Source: Candidatus Woesearchaeota archaeon (GTDB taxonomy: Archaea > Nanobdellota > Nanobdellia > Woesearchaeales > GW2011-AR15). From it: a DNA stretch of 7,517 nucleotides. The notes under the pieces were generated by a model that had not been told where the DNA came from, ran no database searches, and worked only from the letters and a program-made list of their open reading frames with translations. Positions 1 to 4,896 of this stretch are shown here, one piece after another; position 1 is the stretch's first letter, and every line of letters begins with the position of its first letter. The position numbers were made by a program, and so were the translations under genes. The stretch lies in the NCBI GenBank assembly GCA_016934775.1, contig JAFGSP010000204.1, forward strand, positions 1 through 7,517, read 5' to 3'.

Positions 1-1
1 A

Positions 2-670
2 TCCAGATTTCTTTCATTTTCTGGATTCCAAAATAAAGGAATAACAAAAAATTATCTAGTGTTGTGTTTGAGCGGCGCACTTGTATATCTGGTTGTGTTC
101 GACCTGAAGCTCGGCAGAATTTACAGGACTCTGTTCATGGCTTGGGGCATTCTTATCTATCTTGGTTTCATATTGTTTTTCTGGATCAAAAAAGAAAAAA
201 AATACTTGTCTTTCCTGGTTCTTGCTGTCCTGATATTCAGTGCGGGTTTATATGTCAAATCAGAAGAATATGTGTTGTTTTGTAAAAACTCAGACCAAAT
301 GTCTGAGTATATAAAAACAAACACTGATACGGATTCTCTTTTCCTTGTGCCCCCATTGGATCTGGTCAGTTTTAAGACATGCACTGACAGGGCTGTTGTC
401 GTTGATCTGACGCCTGTCTTCACTGATAAGGCTGCTGTTGAATGGAACTACAGATTAAGAGAAATAACTCAAATAGGTTCCTTGGATAAGCCTTATGACC
501 AGCTTAATCTTGATGAAAAATATCATAACCTTACAGAGGCACAAGTGAAAACACTTCAAGAAAAATATGGTTTTGAATATTTCATAACAATGAAAGAACT
601 TGAAAAAGAAAACTACACTTTTGACATAGTCTATGATGATGAAAGATATGTGGTTTATTCAGTAACCTGA
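2..670 (+). CDS. C-terminal part of a multi-pass membrane protein with a DUF6798-like soluble tail (partial, 5' end outside window)
   Basis: The frame is open from base 2, so the gene begins upstream of the window; a GTG at 59 is an internal codon rather than a convincing start. What is visible begins with about three hydrophobic segments (roughly bases 53-115, 120-185 and 205-255), the last two separated by a Lys-rich loop. A soluble, presumably extracytoplasmic tail of about 135 residues follows. The tail has the pattern thr-Asp-ser-Leu-Phe-Leu-val-Pro-Pro near 325-357, then a Cys-Thr-Asp-Arg-Ala-Val-Val-Val-Asp segment and a Glu-Trp-Asn-Tyr-Arg motif near 439-453. I recognise this as similar to the C-terminal domain found behind GT-C-like membrane proteins (DUF6798 type). 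That architecture suggests a large polytopic protein of the cell envelope, but no substrate or reaction can be assigned. It ends in TGA 44 bp before the next gene, which has its own TATA box, so it is probably a separate transcription unit. Confidence 0.7.
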   Translation, partial: SRFLSFSGFQNKGITKNYLVLCLSGALVYLVVFDLKLGRIYRTLFMAWGILIYLGFILFFWIKKEKKYLSFLVLAVLIFSAGLYVKSEEYVLFCKNSDQMSEYIKTNTDTDSLFLVPPLDLVSFKTCTDRAVVVDLTPVFTDKAAVEWNYRLREITQIGSLDKPYDQLNLDEKYHNLTEAQVKTLQEKYGFEYFITMKELEKENYTFDIVYDDERYVVYSVT

Positions 671-685
671 GTTATTGAAAAAATA

Positions 686-694
686 TTATAAATA
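686..694 (+). promoter_or_regulatory. TATA box for the 715-3620 gene run (leaderless spacing)
   Basis: An A/T-only element TTATAAATA lies with its centre about 25 bp upstream of the ATG at 715. No Shine-Dalgarno sequence lies in front of that ATG. This spacing is what archaeal leaderless transcripts show: transcription starts at or within a base or two of the start codon. Confidence 0.55.
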
Positions 695-714
695 ACTACT
701 GGTTCTCTGACTTC

Positions 715-1521
715 ATGGCAAACATAATACCAATGGCAGGTCTGGGAAGCAGGTTCTCCAAAGAAGGATATCTCCTGCCAAAACCTCTACTACCTGTCTC
801 TGGAAAGCCTATGATTATTAAGGTGATTGAATCACTTCCTGACTCTGATAAATGGATTTTTATTGTAAGAAAAGAGCACATAGATGAATATAAGATTGAC
901 AGATTATTGAAGAGCAAGATCCCTGGAGCCATTGTTGTCCCTGTAGAAAAGACAACTGAAGGCCAGGCATCAACCTGTATGCTGGCTATGTCTCATCTGG
1001 ACCCTGAAGAGCCTATGTTCATCGCTGCCTGTGACAATAGTTTCCTGTATGATAAAGAAAAATACACTGCTCTAGTCAATGATGAACAGATTGATGCAAT
1101 ACTGTGGACATTCACAAAGAACAAGTTATTGGAGGAAAAACCTGAATCCTGGGGCTGGGTAAAGCTTGAAGAAGACAATAAAACAATCAAAGACATGTCT
1201 GTAAAAGTTCCTGTCTCTGATACTCCGTTTAATGATCATGCTGTTGTTGCAACTTTCTATTTCAGGAAAGCAAAAGAGTTCAAAGAGGCCTATGATCTGA
1301 TGGTAAAGGAGAATTATAGGATAAACAATGAATTCTATGTGGATTCCATGCCTTTGTTCTATAAGAAACTAAGTAGAAAAAGCGTAATCTTTGATGTTGA
1401 TATTTATGTTGGCTGGGGAAAGCCATGTGACTTGTATGATTACCAAGAGAAAGAATACAGATATGAAAATAGCCTTGATCTGCCTGATAAATGGAAAAGG
1501 TTTTTTGAGAAAGAAAAATGA
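715..1521 (+). CDS. Sugar-nucleotidyltransferase-like protein (NTP_transferase family, GT-A fold)
   Basis: The 268-residue protein is expected to join a nucleotide to a sugar phosphate or similar phosphorylated alcohol in the cytoplasm, producing an activated donor. The N-terminus has the nucleotide-binding signature Met-Ala-Gly-Leu-Gly-Ser-Arg-Phe (residues 7-14), then Lys-Pro-Leu-Leu-Pro-Val-Ser-Gly-Lys-Pro-Met (23-33), both hallmarks of the family. A Thr-Glu-Gly-Gln-Ala-Ser-Thr stretch (81-87) and Asp107 in Ala-Cys-Asp-Asn match the base-contact and metal-binding region. Near the C-terminus Ile-Asn-Asn-Glu-Phe-Tyr-Val-Asp (203-210) and Gly-Trp-Gly-Lys-Pro-Cys-Asp-Leu (233-240) match the usual WGTPxDL region. 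No acetyltransferase or left-handed helix domain is attached. The start ATG is supported by the TATA spacing. Its stop overlaps the next start in an ATGA arrangement, so the two genes are translationally coupled. Sugar and nucleotide specificity cannot be read from the sequence. Confidence 0.85.
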   Translation: MANIIPMAGLGSRFSKEGYLLPKPLLPVSGKPMIIKVIESLPDSDKWIFIVRKEHIDEYKIDRLLKSKIPGAIVVPVEKTTEGQASTCMLAMSHLDPEEPMFIAACDNSFLYDKEKYTALVNDEQIDAILWTFTKNKLLEEKPESWGWVKLEEDNKTIKDMSVKVPVSDTPFNDHAVVATFYFRKAKEFKEAYDLMVKENYRINNEFYVDSMPLFYKKLSRKSVIFDVDIYVGWGKPCDLYDYQEKEYRYENSLDLPDKWKRFFEKEK

Positions 1522-2312
1522 TTGATATATTCATACTAAAAATATTATTGTCTTTCGTAGTAGGAGTTATCTGGATTACTACAGTTACATTTATTGCTGA
1601 AAAACTTGGCACAAGGCTTGGTGGCGCAATAGCTGGAATCCCCGCAACCATGGTTGTTTCTCTTTTCTTCATAGGCTGGACTCAAACTCCAAAAATAGCT
1701 TCTGAATCAACAATACTAATACCCTTCATTGTAGGGATAAATGCACTGTTTGTGGTTTCTTATGTCCTTCTTTCAAGATACAATCTTGCTATCTCTCTCT
1801 TTGCCTCGCTCTGTGGATGGTTTATTCTGACTTATATATTATTGAACCTAAATATAACCTATCTGAGTTCAGTTATCGGCTTCATCTGCACTGTAGGTAT
1901 ATCCTATATCATACTTGAAAAAAAACTGAAAATCCGCTCTCAAGGCAAAAAAAGTGTTAGAAAATCAATAAAACAGGTTTTCTTAAGAGGAATAATATCC
2001 GGAAGCGTCATTTCTTTTGCAGTATTTATGGCTAAGATTTCAGGTCCTGCTGTTGGCGGTGTGTTTGCATCTTTTCCGGCAATGACTGTTGCATTAATCC
2101 TGATTTCCCATATCAATCATGGTGCAAAATACACATCAGCCTTGTTGAAAAACTTCATTATTAGCGGGACTATAAATGTCTTGTTATTTGTAAGTGTAAT
2201 AAGATACTCTTACCTGTTTTTTGGACTAATGACTGGGACTTTAATCTCTTTTTTAATATCTTTAATCTCTGCATTTATATTATATAACTTAATCAACAAA
2301 AGAATGGTGTGA
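1518..2312 (+). CDS. Small polytopic membrane protein with internal duplication (DUF3147-like)
   Basis: The 264-residue protein is almost entirely hydrophobic, with about eight predicted membrane segments and a charged, Lys/Arg-rich central loop (residues about 135-156) that separates two halves. Each half carries the same signature: Leu-Gly-Gly-Ala-Ile-Ala-Gly-Ile-Pro-Ala at 34-43 and Val-Gly-Gly-Val-Phe-Ala-Ser-Phe-Pro-Ala at 179-188, each followed by a hydrophobic helix. Two similar four-helix units are typical of small transporters and permease-like families, and the motif resembles that of DUF3147-type proteins. No transport substrate can be assigned. Translation starts at an ATG that overlaps the previous stop (ATGA), and the next gene begins one base after its TGA, so it belongs to the same operon. 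The context suggests a role at the membrane in the glycan or lipid pathway of its neighbours; that part is inference. Confidence 0.75.
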   Translation: MIDIFILKILLSFVVGVIWITTVTFIAEKLGTRLGGAIAGIPATMVVSLFFIGWTQTPKIASESTILIPFIVGINALFVVSYVLLSRYNLAISLFASLCGWFILTYILLNLNITYLSSVIGFICTVGISYIILEKKLKIRSQGKKSVRKSIKQVFLRGIISGSVISFAVFMAKISGPAVGGVFASFPAMTVALILISHINHGAKYTSALLKNFIISGTINVLLFVSVIRYSYLFFGLMTGTLISFLISLISAFILYNLINKRMV

Positions 2313-2313
2313 A

Positions 2314-3015
2314 ATGGAATTATCTGTCATTGTACCTTGTTACAACGAAGAAAAGAACATCCCCTTAATAGTAGAGAGATTCAAGAAGATACTTCCAAAA
2401 AAAATCAAAGCCGAGCTTGTTCTTGTAGATAATGGTTCAGTTGACAACTCAAACAAAGTAATCAAAGGACATATGAAAAAATACTCTTTTGTAAAGATGG
2501 CTCATGTAAAAAAAAATATTGGTTATGGCTTTGGCATATATACAGGACTTAAGGCTGCTAAAGGCGATTTCCTGTGCTGGACCCATGCTGATATGCAGAC
2601 TGATTTAGGAGATACTATCAAGGCATTCAACATAATAAAAAAACAGAAACTCCCTGAAAAATGTTTTGTGAAGGGAAACCGGAAAGGTAGGCCTTTGTTT
2701 GATAATTTCTTTACTCTTGGGATGAGTATTTTTGAGACTATTGTATTAGGGAAAGCCTTATATGACATAAACGCACAGCCTAATTTATTTCACAGGAGCT
2801 TTTTTGAGAAACTGGATAATCCTCCGAATGATTTCAGCTTTGACCTATACTTCTATTATATGGCTAAGAAGCTGAAGTACAGAATATTAAGATTTCCTGT
2901 TGATTTCAAGAGCAGGATCCATGGAAAAAGCAATTGGAACACCAGCATTAAAGGAAAACATAAATTCATAAAAAGAACTATTGATTTCACATTCAAATTG
3001 AGACAGAGGCTCTGA
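2314..3015 (+). CDS. Family 2 glycosyltransferase (DPM1/GT2-like)
   Basis: The 233-residue cytoplasmic enzyme probably transfers a sugar from a nucleotide donor to a lipid or glycan acceptor. It opens with the GT2 nucleotide-binding strand Val-Pro-Cys-Tyr-Asn-Glu-Glu-Lys-Asn-Ile (7-16), followed by Val-Asp-Asn-Gly-Ser-Val-Asp-Asn-Ser (38-46) and Asn-Ile-Gly-Tyr-Gly with Gly-Leu-Lys-Ala-Ala-Lys-Gly-Asp (68-85). The metal-binding DxD position is filled by His-Ala-Asp-Met-Gln-Thr-Asp (91-97, Asp93 expected as ligand). Downstream, Asp-Ile-Asn-Ala-Gln-Pro (151-156), Asp-Phe-Ser-Phe-Asp (173-177) and Arg-Ile-His-Gly-Lys-Ser-Asn-Trp-Asn (201-209) match the acceptor-side motifs of the dolichyl-phosphate-mannose-synthase-like branch. 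No C-terminal membrane helices are present, so it may rely on the adjacent membrane protein or act as a peripheral enzyme. A GGTGTGA-like ribosome binding site overlaps the preceding stop. Confidence 0.85.
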   Translation: MELSVIVPCYNEEKNIPLIVERFKKILPKKIKAELVLVDNGSVDNSNKVIKGHMKKYSFVKMAHVKKNIGYGFGIYTGLKAAKGDFLCWTHADMQTDLGDTIKAFNIIKKQKLPEKCFVKGNRKGRPLFDNFFTLGMSIFETIVLGKALYDINAQPNLFHRSFFEKLDNPPNDFSFDLYFYYMAKKLKYRILRFPVDFKSRIHGKSNWNTSIKGKHKFIKRTIDFTFKLRQRL

Positions 3016-3017
3016 AA

Positions 3018-3620
3018 ATGCAGATAATCATACACAGGATAAACACAATCGAAGAACTGAAAAAAATTCCAAAAGACTGTGGTGTTGAAATAGATGTAAG
3101 AGCATATGGGGATAAATTAATCCTGAACCATGAGCCGCATGCGGATGGTGAAGATTTAAGAGCCTATCTAACCTATTATGATCATGCATTTATCATCTTC
3201 AACATAAAAGAGGACGGAATTGAGGAAGAAGTCATAAACTTAGCAAAAGAGCATAAAATTGAGAATTTTTTCTTGCTTGATGTTGAATATCCCTTTATCT
3301 ACAAATCTACACAAAAGACAGGATTCAGAAAGCTAGCCATAAGATATTCAGAAGTAGAGCCAATAGAGTTTGCACTTAGCCACAAAGGAAAAGCAGATTG
3401 GGTATGGGTGGACACCAACACATTTCTACCTTTGGACAAGAAATCTTATTCGGATCTAAAAGATGCAGGATTCAAATTATGCCTTGTATGCCCTGAAAGA
3501 TGGGGGAGACCTGAAGATATTCCCAAGTACAAGAGATTTATGGCTGAGAATAATCTTGAGTTAGATGCTGTCATGACTTCAATGAACTATGCTAATGAAT
3601 GGAAAACAAAGCCAATTTAG
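3018..3620 (+). CDS. Small GDPD/PLC-like phosphodiesterase-fold protein
   Basis: The 200-residue protein resembles a short version of the glycerophosphodiester phosphodiesterase TIM barrel, which hydrolyses or rearranges phosphodiesters in a metal-dependent way. The N-terminus shows His6-Arg7-x-Asn-Thr, then Val-Glu24-Ile-Asp26-Val-Arg and Leu-Ile-Leu-Asn-His38-Glu-Pro, matching the catalytic HR...ExD...H pattern; Phe-Asn-Ile-Lys64 occupies the usual ExK strand. At 200 residues it is shorter than typical GDPDs (about 240-300), so later barrel elements are reduced. It may be a specialised branch acting on a phosphorylated sugar or lipid head group. It starts two bases after the glycosyltransferase stop, with a GAGG at 3006-3009 as a possible ribosome binding site inside the preceding gene. 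Fold assignment is fairly secure; the substrate is unknown. Confidence 0.65.
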   Translation: MQIIIHRINTIEELKKIPKDCGVEIDVRAYGDKLILNHEPHADGEDLRAYLTYYDHAFIIFNIKEDGIEEEVINLAKEHKIENFFLLDVEYPFIYKSTQKTGFRKLAIRYSEVEPIEFALSHKGKADWVWVDTNTFLPLDKKSYSDLKDAGFKLCLVCPERWGRPEDIPKYKRFMAENNLELDAVMTSMNYANEWKTKPI

Positions 3621-3627
3621 CATAATA

Positions 3628-3635
3628 TTTATAAA
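3628..3635 (+). promoter_or_regulatory. TATA box of the 5S rRNA gene
   Basis: TTTATAAA starts eight bases after the GDPD-like stop codon. Its centre is about 25 bp upstream of the predicted 5' end of the 5S rRNA (about 3657), as expected for archaeal TBP/TFB promoters. It implies that 5S rRNA is transcribed on its own here and not from a 16S-23S operon. Confidence 0.7.
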
Positions 3636-3656
3636 GACCTAACTAATTCTAAGCAC

Positions 3657-3803
3657 CAGGACGGCCATAGTAGCGGGGTTCCACCTGTTCCCATTCCGAA
3701 CACAGAATAAGCAACTTAAGGGTTGTTTATGTGCAAAAGTTAAAACCGCTGACGTTTCTGTCTGTACTGTACTTCTGTACGGGAAAACAGATTCGCTGTC
3801 CAC
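3657..3803 (+). rRNA. rrf: 5S ribosomal RNA with an extra hairpin of about 31 nt in helix III
   Basis: The conserved 5S core can be read directly. Helix I pairs 3659-3665 (GGACGGC) with 3795-3801 (GCTGTCC). Helix II pairs 3672-3676 with 3746-3750. The helix III tip pairs CTGT 3685-3688 with ACAG 3702-3705 around a standard 13-nt loop C (TCCCATTCCGAAC). Helix IV is a 6-bp hairpin, 3767-3772 with 3777-3782, loop TTCT. Helix V pairs TCTGT 3757-3761 with ACAGA 3787-3791. The gene would be about 116 nt without the insertion, close to the archaeal norm. The insertion splits the normally contiguous ACAG-AA-GTTAA segment between about 3706 and 3737. The exact ends of the mature RNA are estimated. The gene stands alone between protein genes; no 16S or 23S sequence is in the window. 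Confidence 0.9.
3706..3736 (+). other. Expansion hairpin inserted in 5S rRNA helix III
   Basis: Relative to the archaeal consensus, 31 extra nucleotides sit at the conserved bulged AA of helix III (placement is ambiguous by one or two bases because AA flanks both sides). They contain a 9-bp stem, ATAAGCAAC (3707-3715) with GTTGTTTAT (3722-3730), including one G-U pair, closed by a 6-nt loop (TTAAGG). The segment GTGCAA (3731-3736) follows and is unpaired in this model. It could be a retained expansion or a removed intervening sequence. I see no proper bulge-helix-bulge motif, so a retained hairpin is the simpler reading. Confidence 0.75.
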
Positions 3804-3834
3804 TTTTTATTTTTGGGAGCAGATTTCTTTTTTT
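3804..3834 (+). terminator. T-rich terminator tracts after 5S rRNA
   Basis: Two T-rich tracts, 3804-3815 (TTTTTATTTTTG-like) and 3824-3834 (TTTCTTTTTTT), lie directly downstream of the 5S 3' end without a strong hairpin. Archaeal RNA polymerase commonly terminates at such oligo-T tracts. Confidence 0.6.
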
Positions 3835-3841
3835 AACAACA

Positions 3842-3851
3842 TTAATAAATT
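3842..3851 (+). promoter_or_regulatory. TATA-like element upstream of the FkbM methyltransferase gene
   Basis: TTAATAAATT is centred about 27 bp upstream of the ATG at 3873, and no ribosome binding site lies between them. This fits a leaderless transcript for the methyltransferase. Confidence 0.5.
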
Positions 3852-3872
3852 ATTGAAAAATTAGAGTCTTCT

Positions 3873-4667
3873 ATGTGGGGAAGCATCAGAAGGCTGCTAT
3901 CAATAAAAGCGATTTTACATCTTAGATATGTTCCTAAAATAATCTTTAAGATAAAGAACTGGAAAGCATTCTTATGGACTTATCTGAGATTAGGAAGCTA
4001 TACTGGGATTTTTCGTTTTAGAGACGGGACAAAGATAAAAACATCTGATCCTATTGACACTTCAACTATCTCTGTGATATTCATAAGGGAAGATTACGGT
4101 AAAGTAAAAAACAATTCGGTTGTTATTGATATTGGAGCAAACATTGGTGTATACTCCGTATATGCGTGCATGACCTCAAAAAACACAAAAGTCTATGCTT
4201 ATGAGCCTATGCCTGACTCATTTAGTCTTTTGTCTGAGAACCTAAGGCTGAATAAACTCGAAAAAAGCGTTGAGGCATTTAAGCTGGGAATAGCCGGAAA
4301 AAAGACAATAAGAAGGCTCTTCATAGCTGGAAAATCTCCTTTCCACTCTTTGTTTCCTGAGAAAAAAGGCCAGAAATCAATTGATATCTCCTGCATCACA
4401 CTCAAAGATGTGTTTGAGAAGAACAACATAAAAAAGTGCGATATATTGAAGATAGATGTTGAATGCGCAGAATACGAAATATTATTCAATACCCCAGACA
4501 AATACTTTCAGAGGACATCAAAAGTTCTTATTGAATATCAAAACCTAGACAAAAACAGAAACCTGGAAAGATTAAAAGAATTCTTTGAAAAAAAAGGATA
4601 TAAGATTACAAAGTTAAGGAAAGACTCTAAAAAATACGGGATTGTTTGGTTTGAGAGACAAAGTTGA
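3873..4667 (+). CDS. FkbM-family SAM-dependent methyltransferase
   Basis: The 264-residue protein is a class I methyltransferase that should methylate a hydroxyl group, most often on a sugar or glycan, using S-adenosylmethionine. Motif I is Val-Val-Ile-Asp-Ile-Gly-Ala-Asn-Ile-Gly-Val-Tyr-Ser (83-95, SAM-binding loop). Acidic motif II is Tyr-Ala-Tyr-Glu-Pro-Met-Pro-Asp-Ser-Phe (108-117). The FkbM signature Asp-Ile-Leu-Lys-Ile-Asp-Val-Glu-Cys-Ala-Glu-Tyr-Glu-Ile-Leu lies at 190-204, where many members have D-x-E-G; here Cys-Ala replaces Gly. The first 45 residues are basic and amphipathic (many Lys, Arg, Trp), suggesting peripheral membrane association. It lies just downstream of the glycan gene run, separated by the 5S gene, with its own promoter. 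Acceptor identity is unknown. Confidence 0.85.
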   Translation: MWGSIRRLLSIKAILHLRYVPKIIFKIKNWKAFLWTYLRLGSYTGIFRFRDGTKIKTSDPIDTSTISVIFIREDYGKVKNNSVVIDIGANIGVYSVYACMTSKNTKVYAYEPMPDSFSLLSENLRLNKLEKSVEAFKLGIAGKKTIRRLFIAGKSPFHSLFPEKKGQKSIDISCITLKDVFEKNNIKKCDILKIDVECAEYEILFNTPDKYFQRTSKVLIEYQNLDKNRNLERLKEFFEKKGYKITKLRKDSKKYGIVWFERQS

Positions 4668-4673
4668 AGAACA

Positions 4674-4684
4674 TTTATATATAA
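4674..4684 (+). promoter_or_regulatory. Strong TATA box driving the leader and DAHP synthase operon
   Basis: TTTATATATAA begins seven bases after the methyltransferase stop and is preceded by a purine-rich GAAGAACA stretch that could act as the BRE. From its core (about 4678) to the ATG at 4706 is 28 bp, the spacing of a leaderless archaeal transcript. Transcription would therefore begin at about 4703-4706, essentially on the start codon of the leader peptide and about 190 nt upstream of the synthase start. Confidence 0.7.
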
Positions 4685-4705
4685 GTTGTAACCTACTAAC
4701 CTGCT

Positions 4706-4783
4706 ATGTCTTATCTGGCTGAATCCAAATACGAAAATTCTTGGCTAGATACTTCACGATTCTATTTTTATTTCTTTGGCTAG
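4706..4783 (+). CDS. Phe/Tyr-rich leader peptide (25 codons), putative attenuator sensor
   Basis: This short ORF starts at an ATG with leaderless TATA spacing and ends in TAG; a second in-frame TAG follows at 4793-4795. The peptide has 25 residues, nine of them aromatic: Tyr3, Tyr9, Trp13 and an unbroken Phe-Tyr-Phe-Tyr-Phe-Phe block at 19-24, followed by one Gly and the stop. The block is encoded by TTC TAT TTT TAT TTC TTT. A run of regulatory amino acid codons just before the stop, followed at once by alternative RNA helices and then a gene of the matching pathway (aromatic amino acids), is the layout of bacterial pheA- and trp-type leader peptides. The inferred role is to sense charged tRNA-Phe and tRNA-Tyr through ribosome stalling. 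Caveat: T-rich DNA encodes Phe and Tyr by default, and this tract could also be an oligo-T termination signal. Conservation in relatives is needed to be sure. Confidence 0.65.
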   Translation: MSYLAESKYENSWLDTSRFYFYFFG

Positions 4784-4872
4784 GCCCGGGTTTAGTTGCT
4801 AAATCTCAAGGCCTCTGACACCCGCTTGTCAGAGTTCTAAGGGCCCGGGCGCAGTTTCTTGAGATTTAGTAA
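4784..4872 (+). promoter_or_regulatory. Attenuator-like RNA with competing helices in the leader of the DAHP synthase gene
   Basis: Helix A pairs GCCCGGGTTTAG (4784-4795) with CTAAG (4837-4841) and CCCGGGC (4844-4850): 12 bp with a two-G bulge. Helix B pairs TTGCTAAATCTCAAG (4796-4810) with CTTGAGATTTAGTAA (4858-4872): 15 bp, one of them G-U. Between them a local 8-bp hairpin pairs CTCTGACA (4813-4820) with TGTCAGAG (4827-4834), loop CCCGCT. A and B cross each other with no linker between their 5' strands, so both cannot form fully. In addition TTTAG (4791-4795) can form a small hairpin with CTAAA (4799-4803) and so also competes with B. The stop codon of the leader peptide directly precedes helix A. 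Helix B ends 14 nt before the ribosome binding site of the synthase. No clean U-run follows helix B, so control could be translational or through archaeal termination factors. Confidence 0.7.
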
Positions 4873-4886
4873 ACACGATTATGAAA

Positions 4887-4892
4887 GGTGAG
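4887..4892 (+). promoter_or_regulatory. Ribosome binding site that sets the DAHP synthase start
   Basis: GGTGAG matches the archaeal anti-Shine-Dalgarno partner GGTGA and ends about 5 nt before the ATG at 4897. This favours 4897 over the in-frame GTG at 4888, which lies inside the ribosome binding site itself. Confidence 0.8.
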
Positions 4893-4896
4893 AAAG

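Noticed and set aside
3701..3740. Bulge-helix-bulge intron in 5S rRNA
   Set aside because: The insert forms one continuous 9-bp hairpin. CAC 3701-3703 could pair with GTG 3731-3733, leaving a 3-nt bulge on one side only, but there is no second bulge and no 4-bp central helix as splicing endonuclease sites require.
4759..4778. T-rich stretch as a simple oligo-T terminator of the methyltransferase transcript or of a short ncRNA
   Set aside because: It lies just downstream of a strong promoter and in frame with a leaderless ATG, and the tract is interrupted by A and C at positions that keep Phe and Tyr codons. Not excluded, so kept as a caveat on the leader peptide.
4784..4850. Possible tRNA gene, because GCCCGGG and CCCGGGC could form a 7-bp acceptor stem around internal hairpins
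   Set aside because: There is no GG-containing D-loop, no T-stem that pairs around a TTC loop and no proper anticodon loop (the central loop is 6 nt on an 8-bp stem). The attenuator reading explains the same pairings plus those outside this interval.
4706..4872. T-box or other bacterial-type riboswitch upstream of the synthase gene
   Set aside because: No T-box bulge (UGGN with its conserved flank) or Stem I pattern is visible, and the aromatic codon run offers a more direct explanation.
4888..4896. GTG at 4888 as start of the DAHP synthase
   Set aside because: The GTG lies inside the GGTGA ribosome binding site that is correctly spaced for the ATG at 4897.
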